Source of the DNA: Paractinoplanes atraurantiacus
GTDB lineage: Bacteria > Actinomycetota > Actinomycetes > Mycobacteriales > Micromonosporaceae
Length of the DNA: 64,000 nucleotides
Direction: 5' to 3'
NCBI RefSeq assembly: GCF_900215205.1
Contig: NZ_OBDY01000020.1
Coordinates: 1-64,000, forward strand
The notes beneath the pieces were generated by a model, which saw only the letters and a list, made by a program, of their open reading frames with translations, searched no databases and was not told the origin of the DNA. Made by a program: the position numbers and the translations under genes. Shown piece by piece: positions 39,764-48,481 of this stretch (positions are counted from its first letter, which is position 1; each line of letters starts with the position of its first letter).

Positions 39764-40630
39764 ATGAGGAATCCGAGCATCGTCGTGGGCACCGACGGCA
39801 CCGACTGCGGCACCTCGGCCGTCGAGTGGGCGGCGGCCGAGGCGCTACGACGCCGGGCACCGCTGCACATCGTGCACGCCTTCGACTGGGACTGGACCGA
39901 GTCACGCCTGGACATCGGCAATGAGTACATCGACGTCGCACGTCTGCTGGCCGAAGGCGTCGTGTCGGCGGCCCACGATCGGGCCCGGGCCCTGGCGCCG
40001 GAGCTCGAGATCGAGACGGACACCCTGATCGGGCACGCCGCTGCCCGGCTCGTCGAGGTGTCGCGAGGCGCTCAGCTCCTCGTCGTCGGCAGTCGTGGCC
40101 GGGGCGGTTTCGCCGGGCTCCTGCTCGGCTCGGTCAGTCAGCGCATGGCCACGCACGCGCCCTGCCCGGTCGTCGTCGTCCGTGGGCACGCCATGCCGGA
40201 CGGGCCGGTCGTGGTCGGCGCCGACGACTCGGCGGGCACCGACCACGTGCTGGAGCACGCCTTCGAGGCCGCGGCCACGCGGGAGGCCTCCCTCACGGTC
40301 GTCCGGTCCTACCTGCCGGTCATTCCGCTCTGGCTCGCCGATGTCCGGCCGGCCGATGTGGACACGCCCTCGCAGGACGCGGACGAGCGCGCCCGCCTGG
40401 ACGAGCTGCTCACCCCATGGATCACGAAATACCCACAGGTGAAAGTCGACGTCGTGCTCACACATGACAGCGCGGCCGCCGCGCTCGTCGCCGCCTCCGC
40501 GACCGCGCAGCTCGTCGTCATCGGCAGTCACGGGCACGGTGTGATCGGCGGGGCGCTTCTGGGCTCGGCCGGGTTCCCGCTGCTGCACCACGCGAAGTGC
40601 CCGGTTCTCGTCGTCCGGCCGGAGGCCTGA
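39764..40630 (+). CDS. Universal stress protein, double domain
   Basis: 288 aa. Domain 1: PSIVVGTDGTDCGTSAVEWA to LLVVGSRGRGGFAGLLLGSV, a perfect G-x2-G-x9-GS ATP loop. Domain 2: GPVVVGADDSAGTDHVLEHA to LVVIGSHGHGVIGGALLGSA, also intact. RBS AAGGGAG. First gene of a USP-GNAT/ACS-USP operon (39764-44145), three bases before the next gene. Confidence 0.93.
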   Translation: MRNPSIVVGTDGTDCGTSAVEWAAAEALRRRAPLHIVHAFDWDWTESRLDIGNEYIDVARLLAEGVVSAAHDRARALAPELEIETDTLIGHAAARLVEVSRGAQLLVVGSRGRGGFAGLLLGSVSQRMATHAPCPVVVVRGHAMPDGPVVVGADDSAGTDHVLEHAFEAAATREASLTVVRSYLPVIPLWLADVRPADVDTPSQDADERARLDELLTPWITKYPQVKVDVVLTHDSAAAALVAASATAQLVVIGSHGHGVIGGALLGSAGFPLLHHAKCPVLVVRPEA

Positions 40631-40633
40631 GCC

Positions 40634-43261
40634 ATGACGGCCGGCCTTGCTCACGACGTCGCCGACGCCCTCACCTCCGACGGCGGGATCGTCGCCATCC
40701 GGCCGGTGCTGGCCGCCGACCGGCCCCGGCTCACCGCGCTCTACACCGGCGCGACACCGGAGAGCCTGCGGCTGCGGTTCTTCGCCCAGCCGAGTTCGGG
40801 CACGCTCGACGCCGAGGTCGACCGGCTGTTCCGTCCCGAGAGCGACCGGCATCTCGCGATGCTCGCCGCCGAAGGAGAGCACGTGATCGGAGTGGCCTCC
40901 TGCGAGCGCACCGACGACCTCACCCCTCGTGCGGAGTTCTCGGTCTTCGTCGCCGACGAGCACCGTGGCCGTGGCGTGGGCACGCTGCTGCTCGAGCATC
41001 TCGCCGCCCGGGCCCGGCGCCGTGGCATCAGTGAGCTGGTGGGCGAGGTCCTGCCGGGCAACTTCGCCATGCTGCGCGTCGCCCGCGACCTCAGCGCGCA
41101 CGCCTGGTCGCGCTTCGGCGACGGCATCGTGGATGTCGGCCTCACCACCATCGGCGACGAGGCGGCCGAGGACGCGGTGGACGTACGGGACCGGGCCGCC
41201 GAACGGGCTTCGCTGCGTGCCCTTCTCTCCCCCGCGTCGGTGGCGGTCGTCGGCGCCGGGCGCCGGCCCGGCAGCGTCGGCCACGAGACGCTGAAAAAGC
41301 TGCGGGAGTACGGTTTCACCGGCGCCCTCTACGGGGTGAGCCGCAGCGGCGGCACCGGATATCGCTCGGTGCGTGACCTCCCGCACCCGGTCGACCTGCT
41401 GGTCATCGCCGTCCCGGCCGAGCAGGTCGCGCCGGTGATCGCCCAGGGCGCGGAGGCCGGGGCCCGCGCCGCGATCGTGCTCAGCGCCGGCTTCGGTGAG
41501 GACGGGCCCGACGGCCGGCGGCGCCAGCACGAGCTGGTCCGCCTCGCCCGCAAACACGGCATCCGGCTGGTCGGCCCGAACTGCCTCGGTGTGATCAACA
41601 CCGATTCCCGGGTACGCCTCGACGCGAGCTTCGCCCCCGGCGTGCCACGCTCCGGCGGCCTCGGCGTCGCCGCCCAGTCCGGTGCGGTCGGCATCGCCCT
41701 GCTGGCCGGCCTCGGCATCTCCACCTTCGTCTCGCTGGGCAACAAGGCCGACGTCAGCGGCAACGACCTCATCGCCTACTGGTACGACGATCCGGCCACC
41801 CAGGCCGTGGCGCTCTACCTGGAATCGTTCGGCAACCCGCGCAAGTTCGCCCGCACCGTGCGCGCGCTGGGCCGCCGCAAGCCGGTCCTGGCCCTCAAGA
41901 GCGGCCGCACCGGCGCCGGACGGCGCGCCGGCGCCGCCGCGGCCGCGGCGGCGCCGGCGGCCACTGTGGACGCCCTGCTGGCCCAGGCCGGAGTCGTGCG
42001 ACCGGGCGGACTCGGCGACATGATCGACGCCGCCCGCATGCTGACCGGGCAGCCTCTTCCCGCAGGCCGGCGGCTCGCCGTGGTGAGCAACGCGGGCGGA
42101 CTCAACGTGCTGGCCGCCGACGCGGCCGAGGCTCACGGCCTCACCGTGCCGGCGCTCTCCCCGGCCACCCGCCGGCGGGCCGGCGGCTCGGACAACCCGG
42201 TCGACCTGGGCGCCGGCGCGTCGCCCGGCGAGGTCGGGGCGGCCGCCGCCGCGATCGCCGACAGCGGCGAGGCCGACATGCTCCTGGTGATCGCCGTCGC
42301 CACGGAGGCCAACGCGCCCGGTGACCTCCTCGACGCCCTCGCCGCGGTCCTGGACGCACGCCCGAGCCTGGCCGCCGCGGCGGTGCTGGTCGACAGTGAT
42401 GGCGTCACCGCCCAGCTCGGCGGCCGGAAGGTGCCCGTCTACGACCTTCCCGAGCGGGCGGTCCGGGCGCTGGCACACGCCGCCGAGTACGCCGAGTGGC
42501 GTCGCCGCCCGCTGGGCCGCCGCCCCGAGCTTCCGGACGTCTCGCCCGGACGGGCCCGGCTCGCGGTCGACCGTGCTCTGGCCGACGGCGGTGGCTGGCA
42601 GCCATACCAGCGGACGAGGACGATCCTCGACGCGTACGGCATCAATATCCTGCCCGCGGCCCACGTCCGCACCGCCGAAGCCGCGGTCGCGGCGGCCGAG
42701 CGCGCCGGTTATCCGGTCGTTCTCAAGTCGGCCGATCCCGAGCTCGTGCACAAGAGCGACACCGGTGGCGTACGACTCGGCCTCACCGATGCCGCGGCGG
42801 TGCGGGAGGCGTTCGCCGCCATCGGAGTCGACGTCCTGGTTCAGCGCCAGATCGACGGGCGGACCGAGCTGGTGGCCGGCATAGCGCACGATGCCCGCTT
42901 CGGCTCCGTGGTGCTGCTCGGCGCCGGCGGGGTGCACACCGACCTGCTCAGCGACCGTGCGCTGCGCCTGCTGCCGATGACCGACCTCGACGCCGGATGG
43001 ATGTGGCGGGAGCTGCGCTGCGCTCCCCTGCTCACCGGATATCGCGGCGCGCCCGCGGCCGACACCGGCGCGCTGGAGGACATGCTGCTGCGCCTCGGCC
43101 GGCTCGCCGACGACTTCCCGGAGGTCGCCGAGCTCGACCTCAATCCGGTCCTGGCCGGTCCCGGCGGTGTGGTCGCCGTGGACGCCAAGCTACGGCTCGC
43201 GCCGGTCGGCGCCGAGCCGGACGCGCTGCTGCGCCGTCTCAGCACGGCGGAGCCCTGGTGA
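40634..43261 (+). CDS. GNAT acetyltransferase fused to NDP-forming acyl-CoA-synthetase-like domains (Pat-type)
   Basis: 875 aa. GNAT domain about 15-170 (VAIRPVLAADRPRLTALY, VADEHRGRGVGTLLLEHLA). CoA-binding domain about 195-290 (PASVAVVGAGRRPGSVGHE), ligase-CoA domain (GLGVAAQSGAVGIALL, FVSLGNKADVSGNDL), ATP-grasp about 660-870 (VVLKSADPELVHKSDTGGVR, VAELDLNPVL). The SHT(G/A) loop carrying the catalytic His of ADP-forming synthetases is replaced by Ala-rich RRAGAAAAAAAPAATVD (about 429-445). That suggests a protein lysine acetyltransferase with a regulatory pseudo-synthetase, as in Salmonella Pat, where GNAT is C-terminal instead. Confidence 0.88.
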   Translation: MTAGLAHDVADALTSDGGIVAIRPVLAADRPRLTALYTGATPESLRLRFFAQPSSGTLDAEVDRLFRPESDRHLAMLAAEGEHVIGVASCERTDDLTPRAEFSVFVADEHRGRGVGTLLLEHLAARARRRGISELVGEVLPGNFAMLRVARDLSAHAWSRFGDGIVDVGLTTIGDEAAEDAVDVRDRAAERASLRALLSPASVAVVGAGRRPGSVGHETLKKLREYGFTGALYGVSRSGGTGYRSVRDLPHPVDLLVIAVPAEQVAPVIAQGAEAGARAAIVLSAGFGEDGPDGRRRQHELVRLARKHGIRLVGPNCLGVINTDSRVRLDASFAPGVPRSGGLGVAAQSGAVGIALLAGLGISTFVSLGNKADVSGNDLIAYWYDDPATQAVALYLESFGNPRKFARTVRALGRRKPVLALKSGRTGAGRRAGAAAAAAAPAATVDALLAQAGVVRPGGLGDMIDAARMLTGQPLPAGRRLAVVSNAGGLNVLAADAAEAHGLTVPALSPATRRRAGGSDNPVDLGAGASPGEVGAAAAAIADSGEADMLLVIAVATEANAPGDLLDALAAVLDARPSLAAAAVLVDSDGVTAQLGGRKVPVYDLPERAVRALAHAAEYAEWRRRPLGRRPELPDVSPGRARLAVDRALADGGGWQPYQRTRTILDAYGINILPAAHVRTAEAAVAAAERAGYPVVLKSADPELVHKSDTGGVRLGLTDAAAVREAFAAIGVDVLVQRQIDGRTELVAGIAHDARFGSVVLLGAGGVHTDLLSDRALRLLPMTDLDAGWMWRELRCAPLLTGYRGAPAADTGALEDMLLRLGRLADDFPEVAELDLNPVLAGPGGVVAVDAKLRLAPVGAEPDALLRRLSTAEPW

Positions 43262-43272
43262 AAGGAGCCACC

Positions 43273-44145
43273 ATGTCCACCCGCACCATCATCGTCGGAT
43301 ACGACCGCTCCGCCGGCTCCCGTGACGCCGCGAAGTGGGCACTGGACGAAGCCGCGCGGACCGGCGCCCTGGTCGAGTTCTTCTACGCCTACGAGTGGCC
43401 CACCTGGATGCCCGCGGCCTCGATGGTGCCCGCCACCTCGGTCTGGCCCGACAACGACACCGATCGCGCCGTCAAGGGCGCCCTGCACCAGGCGGTCGTC
43501 TCGGCGCGGGCCACGCACCCTCAGGTGCGCACGGCGATCTCGATCGTGCACGCCCACGCCGGCTCGACCCTGATCGACCGGTCCCGCGAGGCGGATCTGA
43601 TCGTGCTCGGCTGCCGCGGGCACAGCGCGGTCGGCGGGCTGCTCGGCTCGCTCAGCGCCGCGGTCAGCGCGCACGCCCACTGCCCGGTGGTGCTGGTACG
43701 CGGCGACGCCGCCGCGACCTCACCGGTCGTCGTGGGCGTCGACGACAGCGCGTCCTCGCACGCCGCGATGGCGTTCGCCGTCGAGCAGGCCGTGGCCCGC
43801 GGTGTCGGGCTGCACGTCATCCGTGCGTGGAAGCCGGTCACCGGCCTCTGGGAGGAGACCGCGATGGTCACCCGCAAGGTCACCGCGGAGGAGCGGCAGC
43901 CGTTCGACCAGCTGATCGCCTCGTGGCGGGAGAAGCAACCCGACCTCGAGATCCACGCCGACGCCGTGGTGGAGCACCCCGCCTCGGTGCTGGCCCGGGC
44001 CGGGCTGAGCGCTCAGCTGCTGGTCGTCGGCACTCATGGTCATGGCCCCGTACGCGGCATGCTGCTCGGTTCGGTCAGCCAGCACCTGCTGCGGCACTCG
44101 CCCTGCTCGCTCGCGATCGTGCACGTCACCTCAACACCTCGGTGA
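43273..44145 (+). CDS. Universal stress protein, double domain
   Basis: 290 aa. Domain 1: TIIVGYDRSAGSRDAAKWAL, YAYEWPTWMPAASMVP, LIVLGCRGHSAVGGLLGSLS. Domain 2: PVVVGVDDSASSHAAMAFAV to LLVVGTHGHGPVRGMLLGSV. It closely matches the partial USP at 63668 (YAYEWPxWMxAASMVP), a paralogue. RBS AAAGGAG, 11 bases after the GNAT/ACS gene. The last 20 bases overlap the convergent Acg gene. Confidence 0.92.
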   Translation: MSTRTIIVGYDRSAGSRDAAKWALDEAARTGALVEFFYAYEWPTWMPAASMVPATSVWPDNDTDRAVKGALHQAVVSARATHPQVRTAISIVHAHAGSTLIDRSREADLIVLGCRGHSAVGGLLGSLSAAVSAHAHCPVVLVRGDAAATSPVVVGVDDSASSHAAMAFAVEQAVARGVGLHVIRAWKPVTGLWEETAMVTRKVTAEERQPFDQLIASWREKQPDLEIHADAVVEHPASVLARAGLSAQLLVVGTHGHGPVRGMLLGSVSQHLLRHSPCSLAIVHVTSTPR

Positions 44146-45064
44146 GTGGACGCCGGGGTGTCGGGCCCACCACCCGGCCGTAGCCGACCCGCAGCACCAT
44201 CTGGGCGGACAGGCCGCCGGCCGGGTCGGTGAGCGCCCGGCGCACGGCCGGCACCTCGACGAGCTGGCCGATCGGCGTGGTGGACAGGTTCTGCCAGGTC
44301 GCCGTCAGCAGCACCCGCTGCAGGGCCGCACCGGCGCGCAGCTGGTCGGCCCGCTCGTCGCCCGGGGTGGCCAGCACCAGCACCGTCGGATAGGGCTCGA
44401 ACCGCTCGGTGGGCCGGGGCAGTTCGGCCAGCTCGGCGAAGTCGCGGATCGGCACCGTCTCCAAGGAGTCCCACGGTCCGGCCGCCCACAGCGGCACGCC
44501 GTCGGTGCGCGCGCCCTGGCCGGTCCAGCGAGCGAGCTCGTCGCGGTAGCCCGGCCGCGCCCGCAGCCGCCGCTCCGCGGCCCGGGCGAGCCCGAGCATC
44601 GAGTCGCGCACCGCGGCGGAGGCGACGGTCAGCACCGCGCCTTCGCGGCGGGCGGCGTCGCGCAGGTGCTCGATCACCGCCGCCGGCACCGGCGTGTGGG
44701 TGAACGGCCAGCGGTTGGTGTGACGATGGGGGACGGCGGCGGCCAGCGCCTCCGCCGCTCGGCTGGGCCGGGCCGGGCAGCCGGCGCGGACCCGGGCCAC
44801 CAGATCCGGCTCGTCCGGGTCGGGAAGCAGCTCCGTGGCGACCCGGTAGCCGGCGGCCGCGACCGCCAGGCGAAGGGTGAAGACCGCCGCGCCGACGCTG
44901 ATCAGCTGCTCGCGGCCGCCCGGATCGAGGACCGTCAGCCGGCGGCTGGGGTCGGCGTACACATCGACGGTGTCCTGGTGGATCCGGAACAGCCACGGTT
45001 GGCTGTTGTGCAGCGAGGGAGCACTCGTCGCCGTACGAACGCCCTCGGTAAGCATCTTCCTCAT
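44126..45064 (-). CDS. Acg-family FMN-binding nitroreductase-like protein
   Basis: 312 aa from ATG 45064 (RBS GGGAGG). TSAPSLHNSQPWLFRI at the N-terminus, RHTNRWPFTHTPVP, and LSTTPIGQLVEVPAVR near the C-terminus: the Acg pattern, more distant from the other copy at 35947. It likely binds FMN and dampens flavin redox chemistry in dormant cells, as proposed for Rv2032. Divergent from USP 45235, with boxes for both in between. Confidence 0.9.
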   Translation of the reverse strand: MRKMLTEGVRTATSAPSLHNSQPWLFRIHQDTVDVYADPSRRLTVLDPGGREQLISVGAAVFTLRLAVAAAGYRVATELLPDPDEPDLVARVRAGCPARPSRAAEALAAAVPHRHTNRWPFTHTPVPAAVIEHLRDAARREGAVLTVASAAVRDSMLGLARAAERRLRARPGYRDELARWTGQGARTDGVPLWAAGPWDSLETVPIRDFAELAELPRPTERFEPYPTVLVLATPGDERADQLRAGAALQRVLLTATWQNLSTTPIGQLVEVPAVRRALTDPAGGLSAQMVLRVGYGRVVGPTPRRPLTEVLR

Positions 45065-45126
45065 GGCTCCTCCCTTCCGAGCTGCCGGAAGTACCTCAAC
45101 CACACCGCGCCCGCTGAAGATCGGCC

Positions 45127-45141
45127 AGGGCCGAACGGCAG
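45127..45141 (-). promoter_or_regulatory. DosR-box-like element 7 (gene 45064)
   Basis: On the - strand CTGCCGTTCGGCCCT then TGGCC, 63 bases before the ATG at 45064. Perfect right half, poor left half. Confidence 0.45.
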
Positions 45142-45149
45142 TGCGGGCC

Positions 45150-45164
45150 GATCCTGCCGGCCCT
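45150..45164 (+). promoter_or_regulatory. DosR-box-like element 8 (gene 45235), weak
   Basis: GATCCTGCCGGCCCT then TGACCGG, ending 71 bases before the ATG at 45235. Right half and extension perfect, left half poor. Confidence 0.4.
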
Positions 45165-45234
45165 GACCGGCGGTACCGGGCGGGGAGACGATGAAGGTGG
45201 ACCGCTGAGCCGGCCCGCCGAGGAGGTCGAGGTC

Positions 45235-46131
45235 ATGAACGCCGCTGCAGTTCCTGTCGTCGCCGGGGTCGACGGATCGGAACGCGGTTCGGCCGCGGTC
45301 CTGGCCGCCGCCGACGCCGCGGTCCGGCGTGGCCGCCCACTTCGCGTCGTGCACGCTCTCGTCTACGTGCCGGCGGGCGTGACCATGTCGCCGTCCATCG
45401 CACCGCCCGCCTATCCGGCGTATCTGGCTCAGGCGGAATATCTGGTGGCCCATGCGGCCGGACTGGCTCGCCGCCGGGCTCCTGGGCTCAGCGTCACCTC
45501 GGCCGTGGTGCCCGGCGGCGCCGCGGCGGTTCTGGTGGACGAGAGCCGGCGCGCCGATCTCCTGGTCATCGGCGATCACGGCGTCAGCGCGGCCGCCGAG
45601 CTCGTGATCGGATCGGTGGCCGCGCAGACCGCGGCGCACAGTGCCTGCCCGGTCCTGATCGTGCGCGGCGCGCCTCACCCGGAAGGCGCGGTCGTGGTCG
45701 GCGTGGACGGCTCGGCGGGTTCACAGGGCGCGCTCGTCTTCGCCGCCGAGGAGGCCTCGCGCCGGGACGCCGACCTCGTGGCGGTGCACACCTGGAACGA
45801 CGGCGACGGCACGGAACTCAACGCGGAGCTGCCGATGACGTACGAGACCTGGTCGGGTGACGAGGAGCAGAAGCGGGTTCTCGCCGAGGCGCTCGCCGGC
45901 CTGGCCCAGAAGTTCCCCGACCTGCGGGTCCGCTCGCTCGTACGCCGGGGATTCGCGCGGCGTGTGCTCACCGAGCACTCACGGACCGCTCAACTGCTCG
46001 TCGTCGGCAGCCGTGGGCATGGCGGCTTCACCGGTCTCCTGCTGGGCTCCGTCGGCCGGCACCTGGCCCACCACGCCGACTGCCCCGTCGCGATAGTGCG
46101 AACGCAGCCCCCGCCTCACTCGGTGTCGTGA
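45235..46131 (+). CDS. Universal stress protein, double domain
   Basis: 298 aa. Domain 1: PVVAGVDGSERGSAAVLAAA to LLVIGDHGVSAAAELVIGSV (loop varied). Domain 2: AVVVGVDGSAGSQGALVFAA to LLVVGSRGHGGFTGLLLGSV (loop intact). RBS GAGGAGG. Its 3' end overlaps the convergent USP 46116 by 16 bases. Confidence 0.92.
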   Translation: MNAAAVPVVAGVDGSERGSAAVLAAADAAVRRGRPLRVVHALVYVPAGVTMSPSIAPPAYPAYLAQAEYLVAHAAGLARRRAPGLSVTSAVVPGGAAAVLVDESRRADLLVIGDHGVSAAAELVIGSVAAQTAAHSACPVLIVRGAPHPEGAVVVGVDGSAGSQGALVFAAEEASRRDADLVAVHTWNDGDGTELNAELPMTYETWSGDEEQKRVLAEALAGLAQKFPDLRVRSLVRRGFARRVLTEHSRTAQLLVVGSRGHGGFTGLLLGSVGRHLAHHADCPVAIVRTQPPPHSVS

Positions 46132-46967
46132 TGCGGCACGACCAGCACGGGCCGGTAGGCGTGGTGCAGAGCGGCCATGGCGACGCTGCCGAGCACGATC
46201 TCGCGAACCGCCGACCGCCCGCGCGAGCCGACGGCCAGCACCGCGGCGTGAACGGCGCCGGCCTGACCGGTCAGGGCGGCGGCCACCGCCCGGCCGCGCT
46301 CCAAGTGCCCGCCGGCCGGGGGAACCTTCACCAGCCCGGGAATCGTCTGGGGCGACGGCTCGTCGCCGTCTTCCACTCGCACCGGCACCACGGCACGCCG
46401 TGGAAGCAGCCGAGCGAGGCTTTCCTGAGCGGCCCGGGCACCGGCGGAGCCGTCCCAGCCGAGCAGCACAGGACCGGCGTCGAGCACCGCACGCTGGGCT
46501 TCGAGCAGGGGGTGAGGCACCACGAGCACCGGCCGCGTCGCGAAGTGCACGACCATGTCCGACACGCTGCCCAGGACGGCACGGGCTCCGGTGAGTCCCC
46601 GGGAGCCCACCACGATCAGGTCGGCGCCGAGTTCCTCGGCCACCTCACAGAGCTGCACGCCCTCGCCGCCGTAGGTGCGCCGGACCACCGGCTCGGCCCG
46701 CCACCCGTAAGGTGCGGCGAACGCGACCCCCATGGCGGCGATCCGCCGGGCCTCCGACTCGCCCTCACGCTCGACGGCCGCGACGAACTCGTCGACGCCC
46801 GCCGTTCTGTGCCAGAGCCTTCGCCGTAGCGCCTCGCTGGCGAACGGGGGCGTCCAGACGTACGCGACGCGCGCGTGAGCGCCGGGCAGCAGCCGGGCCG
46901 CGACCTCGATCGCGGCGCCGGCCGGCACCGACCCCTCGTAGCCGAGCAGTATGCCGGGCCCGTTCAC
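46116..46967 (-). CDS. Universal stress protein, double domain
   Basis: 283 aa from a GTG that overlaps the stop of the 43-aa gene (GTGA). Domain 1: GILLGYEGSVPAGAAIEVAA to LIVVGSRGLTGARAVLGSVS. Domain 2: PVLLGWDGSAGARAAQESLA to AVLAVGSRGRSAVREIVLGS. Both have intact ATP-type loops. Co-transcribed with the small upstream gene from the box at 47158. Confidence 0.9.
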   Translation of the reverse strand: MNGPGILLGYEGSVPAGAAIEVAARLLPGAHARVAYVWTPPFASEALRRRLWHRTAGVDEFVAAVEREGESEARRIAAMGVAFAAPYGWRAEPVVRRTYGGEGVQLCEVAEELGADLIVVGSRGLTGARAVLGSVSDMVVHFATRPVLVVPHPLLEAQRAVLDAGPVLLGWDGSAGARAAQESLARLLPRRAVVPVRVEDGDEPSPQTIPGLVKVPPAGGHLERGRAVAAALTGQAGAVHAAVLAVGSRGRSAVREIVLGSVAMAALHHAYRPVLVVPHHDTE

Positions 46968-47095
46968 TGGACCGTCATATCGAACGGCGTCGTCGTGGTG
47001 AACAGGGTCTCGCTCCGCTGGCGGAACAGCTGCGGCATGCCCGCCTCGTTCGGCTCGGCGAGCGTGTGCACCAGGTCGGGCGCGATCGTGATCAC
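46964..47095 (-). CDS. 43-aa small protein coupled to USP
   Basis: GTG start at 47095 with the strong RBS GAAGGAG seven bases upstream. The protein begins MITIAPDLVHTLAEPNEAG and ends LFTTTTPFDMTVQ. Not recognised; no membrane span. Support: RBS, a DosR-like box 63 bases upstream, and a stop codon overlapping the USP start (GTGA). The surrounding codon usage is typical. It is easily missed by gene callers because of its size. Confidence 0.65.
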   Translation of the reverse strand: MITIAPDLVHTLAEPNEAGMPQLFRQRSETLFTTTTPFDMTVQ

Positions 47096-47157
47096 GGTGG
47101 CTCCTTCCGCGGGCTTGCCGTCTTTTCCGAAAGTAGGGCCGCGGCGGGCGCGGCCCC

Positions 47158-47172
47158 AGGGGCTTTCGACCC
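47158..47172 (-). promoter_or_regulatory. DosR-box-like element 9 (gene 47095)
   Basis: On the - strand GGGTCGAAAGCCCCT then TGGGG, 63 bases before the GTG at 47095. Palindromic with one deviation per half. Confidence 0.55.
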
Positions 47173-47180
47173 CACTGCGG

Positions 47181-47708
47181 TCACCGGCTCGCCCAGGCTT
47201 GGAGGTACTGAGCTTGCCGGACGGCGGCGGCGTGCAGCTGCGTATAGGCGTGACGGACGTCGGGGGCCGTCATTCGTGCCAGTGCCGATGCGACCGTGCC
47301 CGCTGTCTCGCCGGCCAGTTGGGCCAGCAGTCTCAGGGCGGCGCCGCGGCCCGCCGACCCCCGGCCCAACAGTTCCTCGTAGCGGCTCTGCGCCGCCGCG
47401 TCCGTGAAGCGGCCGATTTCGCGCCCGCCGTCGGGGTCGGACAGCCCGTACCGGGCGAGCAGCTGGCGGACAGCGGTGAGTTCCCGCAGTTCGGCGCCGG
47501 CGAGCTGGCCCGGGAAGGCGGCGTAGCGGCCGGCGAAGGCGACCGCCAGATCGTGCGAGGTCTTCAGTCGCCGCGCGATCCGCCTCAGATCGGCACGCTG
47601 ATCGAGGGTCAGCGTGCCCGGCGGCTGGCGTAACACATCCACACCGGCGAAGCCGGCGCGATCACGCCAGGCGGGTGACACGACCGCGGTGCGGTCGAGC
47701 GTGGGCAT
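47181..47708 (-). CDS. Degenerate DUF2202 ferritin-like protein
   Basis: 175 aa from ATG 47708 (GAAAGGGGG upstream; a GTG at 47726 overlaps the SDR stop). LTLDQRADLRRIARRLKTSH, RQLLARYGLSDPDGG and YEELLGRGSAGRGAAL follow the DUF2202 pattern. In DUF2202 proteins the first helix usually reads EEEK and the second SExxH, which supply metal ligands. Here they read RRLK and AELREL, so the metal site is probably lost. Third gene of the USP-like/SDR operon. Confidence 0.65.
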   Translation of the reverse strand: MPTLDRTAVVSPAWRDRAGFAGVDVLRQPPGTLTLDQRADLRRIARRLKTSHDLAVAFAGRYAAFPGQLAGAELRELTAVRQLLARYGLSDPDGGREIGRFTDAAAQSRYEELLGRGSAGRGAALRLLAQLAGETAGTVASALARMTAPDVRHAYTQLHAAAVRQAQYLQAWASR

Positions 47709-47722
47709 CGGGGCCCCCTTTC

Positions 47723-48466
47723 TCACTGAGCGGTGTAGCCGCCGTCGGTGAGCAGATACGAGCCGGTGATGTTCGAGGCCTTGTCCGACGCGAGGAACGC
47801 GACCAGCTCGGCGACCTCCTCCGATCGGCCCAGGCGGCCGAGCGGGTGCAGGGCGCTCACCCCGGCGATGATCTCGGGATCGGCCGTGGCCAGCAGCGGG
47901 GTGTCGATGAATCCGGGACCCACGCTGTTGATCCTGATCCCCTGCTTCGCGTACTCGATCGCGGCCGACTTGGTCATGCCGACGACGCCGTGCTTGGCCG
48001 CGACGTAGGCGACGGCCATGCCGAAGCCGACGGACCCGAGGATGGAGGCCATGTTGACGATCGCGCCGCCGCCGGTGGCGAGCATGGCCGGGATCTCGGC
48101 CCGCATGCTGTAGAAGACGCCGTTGAGGTTCACACCGATGACCCGCTCCCAGCCGTCGAGCGGATAGTCACCGGTGGGCGCCTGGGGCCCGCCGACGCCG
48201 GCGTTGTTGACCGCCACGTCGAGCCGGCCGAACGCCTCCACCGCCGCGTGCACCATCGCCGCACAGCCCTGCGCGTCGGAGACGTCCACGACGTACGGCA
48301 CGGCGGCGTCGCCGATCCGCTTGGCCACCCGCTCGGCCGCCTCGGCGTCCCAGTCGGCGACGAGCACCTTCGCGCACCGCTCGGCCAGCAGCAGCGCCGT
48401 GGCCTCACCGATGCCGGAGCCGCCACCGGTCACCAGGGCCACCTTGCCCTCGAACTCCCGTTCCAC
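47723..48466 (-). CDS. SDR-family oxidoreductase
   Basis: 247 aa, classical short-chain dehydrogenase: cofactor motif TGGGSGIG (14-21), NNAG, catalytic Ser in NMASILGS, YVAAK Tyr/Lys, PGFIDTPLL, and the C-terminal GSYLLTDGGYTAQ. Asp at the end of strand 2 (VADWD) suggests NAD preference. Substrate unknown. It lies between the USP-like gene (16 bases) and the DUF2202 gene in one operon. Confidence 0.93.
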   Translation of the reverse strand: MEREFEGKVALVTGGGSGIGEATALLLAERCAKVLVADWDAEAAERVAKRIGDAAVPYVVDVSDAQGCAAMVHAAVEAFGRLDVAVNNAGVGGPQAPTGDYPLDGWERVIGVNLNGVFYSMRAEIPAMLATGGGAIVNMASILGSVGFGMAVAYVAAKHGVVGMTKSAAIEYAKQGIRINSVGPGFIDTPLLATADPEIIAGVSALHPLGRLGRSEEVAELVAFLASDKASNITGSYLLTDGGYTAQ

Positions 48467-48481
48467 GTCAACCTCCTCAGT

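Noticed and set aside
39902..42937. 1011-codon open frame on the - strand
   Set aside because: It is antisense to USP 39764 and the GNAT/synthetase gene, both with clear families; its translation is low-complexity and typical of the third-position GC shadow.
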